Of a stretch of DNA of 6,081 nucleotides, positions 1 through 5,260 are shown piece after piece (position 1 is the first letter of the stretch; every line of letters begins with the position of its first letter). This DNA is from an uncultured Bacteroides sp. (lineage in GTDB: Bacteria > Bacteroidota > Bacteroidia > Bacteroidales > Bacteroidaceae). A program made the position numbers and the translations under genes. The notes under the pieces were generated by a model. It did no database searches. It saw nothing but the letters and a program-made list of their open reading frames with translations, and was not told where the DNA came from. The DNA lies in contig USSR01000431.1 in NCBI GenBank assembly GCA_900557355.1, positions 1 to 6,081 of the forward strand. The letters are read 5' to 3'.

Positions 1-301
1 CATTGCGGGCATCGTCATCGTGACGCACTGTGCGCCCACGCCAGTTACTACCGCACTTAATACCGAAATGGTTATTACTTTTGCGTGCCAATGCACTTTG
101 TCCGGCACCACTTTCAAGAAGTCCCTGAGCCAGAGTAATACTGGCAGGTATCTTGTGTTCCTTCATTTGTTGTACGGCAAGCGGAGCATACTTCTCTATA
201 TATTCCACGTAACGGGCATTCTTGCGCTGCGCCTGAGCGGCAACGGTACAAACCAGAAGTGCCAGGATTGCAGTGAGTCTGATAGCGTTCATTCTATTCA
301 T
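1..301 (-). CDS. Secreted glucosaminidase (GH73, FlgJ-like), N-terminal part
   Basis: This is the first 100 codons of a gene read leftwards and cut by the window edge. I translated the minus strand by hand from the ATG at 301. Residues 1-24 look like a type I signal peptide: basic Asn/Arg start, hydrophobic stretch around residues 9-22, then AQA. There is no proper lipobox before Cys18, so the product is probably periplasmic or secreted rather than a lipoprotein. Residues 51-84 (IPASITLAQGLLESGAG, then SALARKSNNHFGIKCG) match the start of the glucosaminidase/mannosyl-glycoprotein endo-beta-N-acetylglucosaminidase domain. Glu63 in the LES-GAG motif is the expected catalytic acid. Family members cleave N-acetylglucosamine links in peptidoglycan during wall remodelling. 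An in-frame Met4 could be an alternative start. LysM repeats often follow in Bacteroides relatives but cannot be seen here. It is transcribed divergently from cdd. Confidence 0.88.
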   Translation of the reverse strand, partial: MNRMNAIRLTAILALLVCTVAAQAQRKNARYVEYIEKYAPLAVQQMKEHKIPASITLAQGLLESGAGQSALARKSNNHFGIKCGSNWRGRTVRHDDDARN

Positions 302-320
302 AGCAATATAAGTTGAGGTA

Positions 321-352
321 CAAAAATCTTAAAAAGAATTGGAATTACCAAT
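321..352 (-). promoter_or_regulatory. Candidate promoter of the glucosaminidase gene
   Basis: On the minus strand, ATTG (352-349) is followed after 20 bp by GATTTTTG (328-321). This resembles the Bacteroides -33/-7 pair, with one mismatch to TAnnTTTG at the first -7 base. The -7 box ends 19 bp before the ATG at 301, so the 5' leader would be only about 10-15 nt. It overlaps the cdd promoter on the other strand. Pattern match only. Confidence 0.4.
338..352. repeat. Inverted repeat ATTGG-N5-CCAAT between divergent promoters
   Basis: A perfect 5-bp inverted repeat (338-342 and 348-352, spacer AATTA) lies between the divergent glucosaminidase and cdd genes. Its left arm contains the predicted -33 box of cdd and its right arm the predicted -33 box of the glucosaminidase gene. 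The symmetry may simply reflect two facing -33 boxes, or it could be an operator. It is outside both predicted transcripts, so it would act as DNA. Confidence 0.45.
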
Positions 353-368
353 CTCTTTTCTAACTTTG
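338..368 (+). promoter_or_regulatory. Bacteroides-type promoter of cdd
   Basis: The -33 box ATTG (338-341), a 19-bp spacer and the -7 box TAACTTTG (361-368) fit the Bacteroides consensus TTTG-N19-21-TAnnTTTG, with a full match at the -7 box. The predicted transcription start is near 374, giving about 25 nt of A/T-rich leader before the ATG at 400. No Shine-Dalgarno sequence is visible, as is usual in this phylum. Confidence 0.7.
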
Positions 369-399
369 TAACATTAATTACAATATACATCACTGCCTT

Positions 400-879
400 A
401 TGAAAGATTTGACCTTACAAATTGACATTAAAATATACGATTATAGTGAATTAAGTGATGCCGACCGCCAACTCATAGAGTCAGCGCGTGAGGCTACCCA
501 ACGTAGCTATGCCCCCTATTCACACTTTTCAGTAGGCGCCGCTGCACGGTTGGCAGACGGTACAGTTGTCACAGGTACCAATCAGGAGAATGCAGCTTAC
601 CCGTCAGGACTTTGTGCCGAACGTACCACTTTATTTTATGCAAACTCGCAATATCCTGATCAGGCAGTAGAAACTCTTGCCATTGCCGCACGCAATGAAC
701 GGGATTTCCTGGATGATCCGATTCCTCCCTGTGGTGCATGCCGCCAGGTAATGCTTGAAACGGAAAAACGCTTCAAGCATCCCATGCGCATTTTACTTTT
801 CGGGAAAAAGGGTATCTATGAGATGAAGAATGTAGGTGCTTTGCTACCTCTGTCATTCGATGCATCTTCCATGGAGTAA
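400..879 (+). CDS. cdd: Cytidine deaminase
   Basis: Cytosolic zinc enzyme that hydrolytically deaminates cytidine and deoxycytidine to uridine and deoxyuridine in pyrimidine salvage. The 159-residue protein carries the family signatures: the ribose-binding NQEN at 61-64 (Asn61 and Glu63), CAE at 72-74 with Cys72 as zinc ligand and Glu74 as proton shuttle, and PCGAC at 110-114 with Cys111 and Cys114 as the other two ligands. The three-Cys zinc site indicates the short tetrameric class (Bacillus type) rather than the longer dimeric E. coli class. It has about 19 extra N-terminal residues compared with the B. subtilis enzyme. The start is supported by a well-placed promoter and by the lack of a better downstream Met before the conserved core. 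The gene is monocistronic: the kinase gene converges on it with 10 bp between stop codons and no hairpin terminator in that gap. Confidence 0.95.
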   Translation: MKDLTLQIDIKIYDYSELSDADRQLIESAREATQRSYAPYSHFSVGAAARLADGTVVTGTNQENAAYPSGLCAERTTLFYANSQYPDQAVETLAIAARNERDFLDDPIPPCGACRQVMLETEKRFKHPMRILLFGKKGIYEMKNVGALLPLSFDASSME

Positions 880-889
880 TCCTTCTGAT

Positions 890-3028
890 TTATTTAGTTT
901 CTTTCTCTATCCATTTACTGACCATCCTGCGTAACTCAAGTGGCGAAACAGGTTTGGTCAAAAAGTCATTGCAACCCACATTGAGTGCCAATGCCCTATC
1001 ATCGTCGTAAGCAAATGCCGTAAGTGCAATTATGGGTACCCGGGCACCGCCTTCCCTTAACATAACGACTGTATCTATTCCGTTCATACCCGGCATCTTC
1101 ATATCCATAAATATAAGATCAGGAGATTGAGTATTGAAAAGCTCTATAGCCTCATTACCATCATGTGCTCTCAGCAGACGATAATCCTTCCTGAGAAGTG
1201 CCTCGATCAATAAATAGTTGCTGTCTATATCCTCGGCCACCAGAATCAGAGGTTTATAATTTCTTGAGATGATCTTTATAACCTGGTCACCACCCTTTGT
1301 TACAGTATCCGAGTCCAATGAGGCATCAAGCGTATATGGATGTGTGAACCAGAAACACGAACCTTCTCCTTCACGGGATTCTACTCCAATCTCTCCTCCC
1401 ATTCGCTCTACCAAACTCTGGCATATAGACAATCCAAGACCAGCACCTTGCGAGAATGAGTCGAGTTTTACAAAACGATTGAAAATCTCATGCTGCTGTT
1501 CAGCAGGAATACCCTTACCGGTATCCGTCACACAGAAACGCACCTGAGTGTCATTTTCCAATCTATAGGAAAGAGTAACCGATCCCTTGGTCGTAAATTT
1601 CAAGGCATTCGTTACGAAATTAGAGAGTACTTGCATGATTCGGTTCTTGTCGGCATCAATCATTATCTGTGGCGAGCTTTCGTCAAAACGCAGTACAACC
1701 GCTTCCTCATGTTTTTTGTGTGAACAAGTGGAAATTACTTCACGACAAAGTCGGGGCAAATCCACCCTTGTTATAATGAGTTCCACCGTACCGGCCTCTA
1801 TTTTAGAAATATCCAATATGTCAGAAATAAGGTTGAGCAACAGCTCGTTGTTCTCCTCTACTAAAGACATATACGATTCACGCTCATCATCATCGGCTTC
1901 GGCAAGCAAGCTTGAGAAGCCCACAATAGCATTCAGAGGAGTACGTATTTCGTGGCTCATATTAGCAAGGAATGCCGATTTTAGCCTATCTGATTCTTCT
2001 GCTTTTTCCTTAGCCTGAATCAACTCCAATTCTACCTGCTTACGGGTGGTGATATCAGTAGCCAATTCCATGATTGCCCATCGTCCGTCGAGCCACTTAA
2101 TCGCCATACTCTGAATGGTATACCAGCGTTCGGTAACGGGATTGTAGTCTTCCCAGAAATGAACACCTGTGAACTTACGGTTGGCATCAAGCAACTGTGG
2201 TTTCGGGCAATGCGCACACAAACCGTTCAATCCTGCATTCAGCATTTTCCAGCATTCAGCATTTTCCGAAACCTGTCCGGCTTCTTCGCGGAAAGGTTTG
2301 TTTGCAAAGAGTACCTTCTGTGTATCATAATCGCAAACAAAAATATTGGCATTGATGTTATCCAATACTTTTTGCATAGTTCGTTGAGACAATTGCAGAG
2401 ACGTTTCTACCTGCCAGCGTTTTGTAGCAGTGGATACAATTTGCGATATTTGACTCATTAACTCCACGTCCTTTTCATCCCACTGCTTATTCCAGCAGAA
2501 GTTAAATGACAGGAAACCGAAATGCACCCCTAACTGCGACAGAGGAAAAACGGCTATAGCTTTTACGCCTTGTACCTCGAGCATCTGGGTAATAAAGGGG
2601 TCGAGCGAATAGATATCGGACGTACAGATGATATGATTCTTTTCAAGCATGTCAAACCACGGCTTTCCCGCTTCAATGGTCATACTCCGCAGATAATCTA
2701 TGGCCGGCTCGATACCATCGTTGCACCATTCGTTGGTGCAACCGTATGTGACCCCGTCAAGATGGTTTTCCCATGTTGCCAACCGGTCAACACCGGTATA
2801 ACGGCCTATTTCAGCAAGTGCCATATTCATGGCTGTAGGTATGTCCGGTTCCAGTTGTAATATTTGCAACACTTTTATGAATAATGCCTGCCGCCGGTTG
2901 GTTGCTTCCAGATTTTCTTGAATGGCAATCAGGTCCTTAGATTTTTCTTCGACCATTTGTTCAAGCCGGTTACGGTACTGTTCCAGTTCCATGCCGACTC
3001 CTTCTTGTTCGGAATCAGTAGATTTCAT
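890..3028 (-). CDS. Soluble hybrid sensor histidine kinase (GAF-PAS-HisKA-HATPase-REC)
   Basis: A 712-residue signalling kinase with no signal peptide or membrane segment, so probably cytosolic. Order: charged coiled coil (about 13-50); GAF-like domain (about 50-205); PAS domain (about 215-330) with Cys259, Cys271 and Cys274; a linking helix; HisKA with the H-box around His359 (MSHEIRTPLN); HATPase with N-box Asn474, DTGKGIP at 502-508 and the GAGLGL loop at 528-533; and a C-terminal receiver with acidic residues near 599-602, phospho-acceptor Asp642 (MDMKMPG), Thr670 and Lys692. All key phosphotransfer residues are present, so it should autophosphorylate on His359 and pass phosphate to Asp642. 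No Hpt or DNA-binding domain is present and no response regulator is adjacent, so the partner lies elsewhere. The start is uncertain: Met13 (ATG at 2992) has a good AAGGAG 5 nt upstream (2998-3003), whereas Met1 has none; the shorter form would be 700 residues. The ligand is unknown. Confidence 0.93.
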   Translation of the reverse strand: MKSTDSEQEGVGMELEQYRNRLEQMVEEKSKDLIAIQENLEATNRRQALFIKVLQILQLEPDIPTAMNMALAEIGRYTGVDRLATWENHLDGVTYGCTNEWCNDGIEPAIDYLRSMTIEAGKPWFDMLEKNHIICTSDIYSLDPFITQMLEVQGVKAIAVFPLSQLGVHFGFLSFNFCWNKQWDEKDVELMSQISQIVSTATKRWQVETSLQLSQRTMQKVLDNINANIFVCDYDTQKVLFANKPFREEAGQVSENAECWKMLNAGLNGLCAHCPKPQLLDANRKFTGVHFWEDYNPVTERWYTIQSMAIKWLDGRWAIMELATDITTRKQVELELIQAKEKAEESDRLKSAFLANMSHEIRTPLNAIVGFSSLLAEADDDERESYMSLVEENNELLLNLISDILDISKIEAGTVELIITRVDLPRLCREVISTCSHKKHEEAVVLRFDESSPQIMIDADKNRIMQVLSNFVTNALKFTTKGSVTLSYRLENDTQVRFCVTDTGKGIPAEQQHEIFNRFVKLDSFSQGAGLGLSICQSLVERMGGEIGVESREGEGSCFWFTHPYTLDASLDSDTVTKGGDQVIKIISRNYKPLILVAEDIDSNYLLIEALLRKDYRLLRAHDGNEAIELFNTQSPDLIFMDMKMPGMNGIDTVVMLREGGARVPIIALTAFAYDDDRALALNVGCNDFLTKPVSPLELRRMVSKWIEKETK
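2235..2268. repeat. 17-bp tandem repeat inside the kinase PAS domain
   Basis: Two adjacent copies of GCATTCAGCATTTTCC plus one base lie at 2235-2251 and 2252-2268 and differ only in the last base. Because 17 is not a multiple of three, the kinase reads the copies in two different frames, giving NAEC-W from one and KMLNA from the other. The reading frame stays open on both sides. Confidence 0.85.
2998..3003 (-). promoter_or_regulatory. Shine-Dalgarno sequence favouring kinase Met13 as start
   Basis: On the minus strand AAGGAG lies 5 nt before the ATG at 2992-2990. Such a match is uncommon among the genes here and would place initiation at Met13 of the long reading frame (700-residue product). 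It could also be coincidental, since it falls within codons for Glu-Gly of the longer form. Confidence 0.4.
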
Positions 3029-3095
3029 ACGAGATTTATTGAGATAAATTAAATATAATGATTGATTGTTCTCTGACGAGATTACATCCTATATT

Positions 3096-3137
3096 TTGCA
3101 AATATATGGTTTTATTTGGCAAACATGTGGTTTTATT
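3096..3137. repeat. 21-bp imperfect tandem repeat upstream of the kinase gene
   Basis: The units at 3096-3116 and 3117-3137 match at 18 of 21 positions, both ending in TGGTTTTATT. A 21-bp period equals two turns of B-DNA, so equivalent bases fall on the same face of the helix. The repeat lies 68 bp upstream of the kinase ATG at 3028. Its first unit contains TATATTTG on the minus strand (3106-3099), a full match to the Bacteroides -7 box, and the second unit has the related CATGTTTG. It may be a pair of regulator sites or a duplicated promoter element. Confidence 0.6.
3099..3106 (-). promoter_or_regulatory. Candidate -7 box for the histidine kinase gene
   Basis: TATATTTG on the minus strand matches TAnnTTTG exactly, with a predicted start about 60-65 nt upstream of the ATG at 3028. 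No convincing TTTG-like -33 box is found 19-21 bp further upstream (the region reads CACA), so promoter activity may need an activator, or the match may be chance. Confidence 0.35.
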
Positions 3138-3223
3138 CTACAATTTAAAGAAATCTTCTTAAAAACGGCATTCTACCTTAAAGTCTAATAATCGAAGGCT
3201 TATCGAAATACTCATAATATCCC

Positions 3224-3255
3224 CTTTTGGATAGTAATATTGCAATATCCCAAAG
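3224..3255. promoter_or_regulatory. Operator-like dyad over the ABC-F promoter
   Basis: CTTTTGGATA (3224-3233) and TATCCCAAAG (3246-3255) form an inverted repeat with 9 of 10 positions matching and a 12-bp centre. A second, perfect 12-bp palindrome, ATATTGCAATAT (3237-3248), lies within and to the right of the centre. The predicted -33 box (3239-3242) sits inside both, so a protein bound here would compete with or contact RNA polymerase. The site is upstream of the predicted transcription start and so would act as DNA. Confidence 0.45.
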
Positions 3256-3270
3256 AAATACTTATCTTTG
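3239..3270 (+). promoter_or_regulatory. Bacteroides-type promoter of the ABC-F gene and its leader
   Basis: ATTG (3239-3242), 20 bp, then TATCTTTG (3263-3270) matches the Bacteroides promoter, with a perfect -7 box. Predicted transcription starts near 3276. The ABC-F ATG is at 3494, so the mRNA would carry an untranslated leader of about 220 nt, much longer than that of cdd in this window (about 25 nt). Confidence 0.7.
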
Positions 3271-3295
3271 CGCCCACTAACTAATAATTACTACG

Positions 3296-3313
3296 ATGAG
3301 AATTTCCAAGTAA
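3296..3313 (+). CDS. Five-residue leader peptide MRISK upstream of ABC-F
   Basis: ATG-AGA-ATT-TCC-AAG-TAA begins about 20 nt after the predicted transcription start, the normal spacing for a translated Bacteroides ORF. Its stop codon (3311-3313) directly abuts segment 1 of the leader hairpin (3314). A ribosome terminating or paused at the last codons would cover that segment. Very short leader ORFs placed like this are typical of ribosome-sensing attenuators upstream of erm genes, tet(Q) and several ABC-F resistance genes. No protein function is expected; the act of translation would be the signal. Expression is inferred only from position. Confidence 0.5.
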   Translation: MRISK

Positions 3314-3489
3314 AGACAAACATTTCGGTAAACATCACTTTTTACATGCTTTATAATTCAGAACGCTGAGCATCACAAACGTGAATGTTTAGCCAATACT
3401 GTGTTTGTCTATTCCCCTCCACAATTGAGATTTTATTGTATCCAAAGCACTTTTGGGTACAGTGTATTCACCTCTTTAAACACAGTATT
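3314..3489 (+). promoter_or_regulatory. Putative translational attenuator with mutually exclusive helices
   Basis: Three leader segments compete. Segment 1, AGACAAACA (3314-3322), is perfectly complementary to TGTTTGTCT (3402-3410). This helix continues inwards through 3327-3338 paired with 3381-3394 (GGTAAACATCAC with GTGAATGTTTAGCC, two single-base bulges), making one long 5' hairpin. Segment 2, AATACTGTGTTT (3395-3406), is perfectly complementary over 12 bp to segment 3, AAACACAGTATT (3478-3489), which ends 4 nt before the ABC-F ATG. Positions 3402-3406 are needed by both helices, so they exclude each other. A smaller hairpin (3439-3446 with 3452-3459, one G-U pair) lies in the loop of the second structure. 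No U-run follows any stem, so translational control is more likely than transcription termination. The 2:3 helix would block the initiation region and the 5' hairpin would free it. Confidence 0.65.
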
Positions 3490-3493
3490 TACC

Positions 3494-5089
3494 ATGAGTA
3501 TTATTATCAGAGACCTTAGCTATGTCCATTCCGACAAAGAAATCTTATTCCAACATTTGAACCTTGTTATCAACCCGGGAGACAAAATGGCACTGACCGG
3601 AAACAACGGTTGCGGAAAATCCACTTTAATGCGGATTATTGCAGGTGATTTATCTGCTACAACCGGAACGGTCAGCCACCCGGAACATCTCTATTATGTA
3701 CCTCAACATTTCGGGCAATATGATGACCGAACCATTGCACAGGCTTTAAGAATAGATGGCAAACTGGAAGCCTTGCATGCCATTCTGAACGGAGATGTAT
3801 CTGAAAAACATTTCACCACACTGAATGATGACTGGAATATTGAAGAACGTGCCCAAGCTGCCTTGTCGGCCTGGGGAATGGATGGCATTCCCCTCTCCCG
3901 TCTGATAGATGGATTAAGCGGGGGAGAAAAAACACGTATCTTCCTTGCCGGCATGGAATTGCACTCACCTGTTGCTATTCTGCTGGATGAGCCAACCAAC
4001 CATCTGGATGCAACAGGACGGCAACGGTTATATGATTTCGTACGGCGCACTCCGGCCATTGTACTTGTTATCAGCCATGACCGTACCCTACTAAACCAGT
4101 TACCTGCCATTTGTGAATTAGCCTCTAACGGACTAACTTTCTATGGCGGTAATTACGATTTCTTTAAGGAACAAAAAGGAATCCAACTGAATGCCCTGCA
4201 AGAACAACTGGAAGAAAAGCAAAAAGCCCTGCGGCTTGCCCGGAAAACTGCCCGTGAATTGGCGGAACAAAAGGCAAAACAGAATGTACGGGGTGAAAAG
4301 GCTGCCATCAAGAAAGGCATTCCCCGCATTATGATGGGTGCTATGAAAAACAGGGCGGAAGTAAGTACTAATAAACTGAAAAGTGTACATACCGAGAAAG
4401 CTGAAAAGTTACAGCAGGATATGCAAAACATAAAAAGTAATCTTCCCCTTGCAGAGAAATTAAAAACAAATTTCAATGCCTCCACTCTGCATGAAGGTAA
4501 GATATTGGCTACTGCAAAAGAAATAAACTTTCAATATCCGGATGCTCCCCAACCCATGTGGACAACACCATTAAGCTTTCAGTTACGGAGTGGCGACCGC
4601 TTCTATATTGAAGGCAATAACGGCAGTGGTAAATCTACATTGCTAAGGCTGATTTGCGGCGAACTCGCTACCGTCAGCGGAACACTTGCCCGCATTGATT
4701 TCAGCACTGTTTATCTGGATCAGGAATACTCTCTTATCCATAATGAATATAGTATTCTGGAACAGGCGGACCATTTCAACCATCGTCATCTACCGGAGCA
4801 TGAACTGAAAACAATATTGAACCGTTACCTTTTTCCAGTAGCTACATGGAACAAGCCTTGCAAATTGCTTAGTGGTGGAGAAAAGATGCGTCTCTCTTTT
4901 TGTTGTCTGATGATTGCAGATAATACCCCGGATGTTTTCATACTGGACGAACCGACCAATAATCTGGATATTGAAAGCATCGAGATTATTACGGCAACCA
5001 TCCGGGACTATACAGGAACGGTGATTGCCATATCACATGACAAGAAATTCCTGAAAGAAATAAACTGTAAATCATGGATCAGATTATAG
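3494..5089 (+). CDS. ABC-F family ATPase (tandem ABC domains, ribosome-associated type)
   Basis: A 531-residue protein with two ATP-binding cassettes and no membrane domain, the ABC-F layout. Cassette 1: Walker A GNNGCGKST (36-44), signature LSGGEKTR (141-148), Walker B with Asp165-Glu166 followed by PTNHLD, switch His195. A highly charged, helix-forming linker of about 100 residues (225-325) follows, rich in Lys, Glu and Ala with a GIPRIMMGAMKNRAE tip. Cassette 2: GNNGSGKST (374-382), LSGGEKMR (459-466), Asp485-Glu486 in DEPTNNLD, His515. All catalytic residues are intact. ABC-F proteins bind the ribosomal E site and push the linker towards the peptidyl-transferase centre, either as translation factors or to displace antibiotics; I cannot tell which from sequence alone. 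I chose the ATG at 3494 because the domain begins right after it. An in-frame GTG at 3401 would add 31 unrelated residues encoded by the regulatory leader. There is no Shine-Dalgarno sequence. The gene appears monocistronic. Confidence 0.93.
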   Translation: MSIIIRDLSYVHSDKEILFQHLNLVINPGDKMALTGNNGCGKSTLMRIIAGDLSATTGTVSHPEHLYYVPQHFGQYDDRTIAQALRIDGKLEALHAILNGDVSEKHFTTLNDDWNIEERAQAALSAWGMDGIPLSRLIDGLSGGEKTRIFLAGMELHSPVAILLDEPTNHLDATGRQRLYDFVRRTPAIVLVISHDRTLLNQLPAICELASNGLTFYGGNYDFFKEQKGIQLNALQEQLEEKQKALRLARKTARELAEQKAKQNVRGEKAAIKKGIPRIMMGAMKNRAEVSTNKLKSVHTEKAEKLQQDMQNIKSNLPLAEKLKTNFNASTLHEGKILATAKEINFQYPDAPQPMWTTPLSFQLRSGDRFYIEGNNGSGKSTLLRLICGELATVSGTLARIDFSTVYLDQEYSLIHNEYSILEQADHFNHRHLPEHELKTILNRYLFPVATWNKPCKLLSGGEKMRLSFCCLMIADNTPDVFILDEPTNNLDIESIEIITATIRDYTGTVIAISHDKKFLKEINCKSWIRL

Positions 5090-5114
5090 AATAACCCGGT
5101 CAAGCCCATAAAAA

Positions 5115-5140
5115 AGAAATGATTCTAAAAGAGAATTTCT
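5115..5140 (+). terminator. Weak hairpin after the ABC-F gene
   Basis: AGAAA-tga-TTCT (5115-5126) pairs with AGAATTTCT (5132-5140) over 9 bp with a 3-nt bulge and a 5-nt loop, 25 bp after the stop codon. The stem is almost all A-T and no T-run follows it, so it is a poor intrinsic terminator. It may instead serve as a 3' mRNA end structure. Confidence 0.25.
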
Positions 5141-5158
5141 AATGAAAGGAAAAAGAAA

Positions 5159-5206
5159 AGAGTGATAAAGTGGTGAGGTGATAGAGTGATAAATTATCAT
5201 TTATCA
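5159..5206. repeat. AGAGTGATAAA direct repeats and a TGATAAA/TTTATCA palindrome
   Basis: AGAGTGATAAA occurs at 5159-5169 and 5183-5193, with a degenerate GGTGATAGA between. The second copy runs into TGATAAA-TTATCA-TTTATCA (5187-5206), a 7-bp inverted repeat with a 6-nt centre. The element ends 12 bp before the candidate -7 box of the acetyltransferase gene, occupying the place of the -33 region. It could be a regulator site or simple low-complexity expansion. Confidence 0.5.
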
Positions 5207-5217
5207 AAATAATCATG

Positions 5218-5225
5218 TACTTTTG
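5218..5225 (+). promoter_or_regulatory. Candidate -7 box for the acetyltransferase gene
   Basis: TACTTTTG matches the Bacteroides -7 consensus exactly and lies 35 bp before the ATG at 5261, a spacing similar to that of cdd. There is no TTTG-like -33 box at 19-21 bp; that position is taken by the TTATCA palindrome. Confidence 0.5.
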
Positions 5226-5260
5226 TATTCCGGAATAAGTAACTTAACAGGTTTACAGAT

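Noticed and set aside
20..316. Plus-strand 98-codon reading frame at the left end
   Set aside because: It is antisense to the glucosaminidase gene, whose signal peptide and catalytic motif are clear.
881..889. Bidirectional terminator between cdd and the kinase gene
   Set aside because: The gap is only 10 bp with no inverted repeat; any termination signal must lie within coding sequence.
1269..2018. Several plus-strand reading frames antisense to the kinase
   Set aside because: They lie opposite the HATPase and HisKA domains, which carry all expected motifs; no promoter or domain supports the antisense frames.
3346..3369. Second mini-ORF MLYNSER in the leader
   Set aside because: It lies in the apical part of the 5' hairpin, lacks any initiation signal, and is less well placed than MRISK. 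It could still matter but has no support.
3439..3459. TATCCAAA/TTTGGGTA hairpin as an intrinsic terminator in the leader
   Set aside because: The stem is followed by CAGTGT, not a T-run, so it does not look like a terminator.
3401..3493. In-frame GTG extension of the ABC-F gene (31 extra residues)
   Set aside because: The extension is encoded by attenuator segments 2 and 3, has no resemblance to an ABC cassette, and the ATG at 3494 begins exactly where the domain starts.
3385..3519. 44-codon ORF (ATG at 3385) overlapping the ABC-F start in another frame
   Set aside because: Its composition is unusual (many Cys, Tyr and His), it has no recognisable domain, and it runs through the regulatory helices. 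It is probably chance, though translational coupling cannot be excluded.
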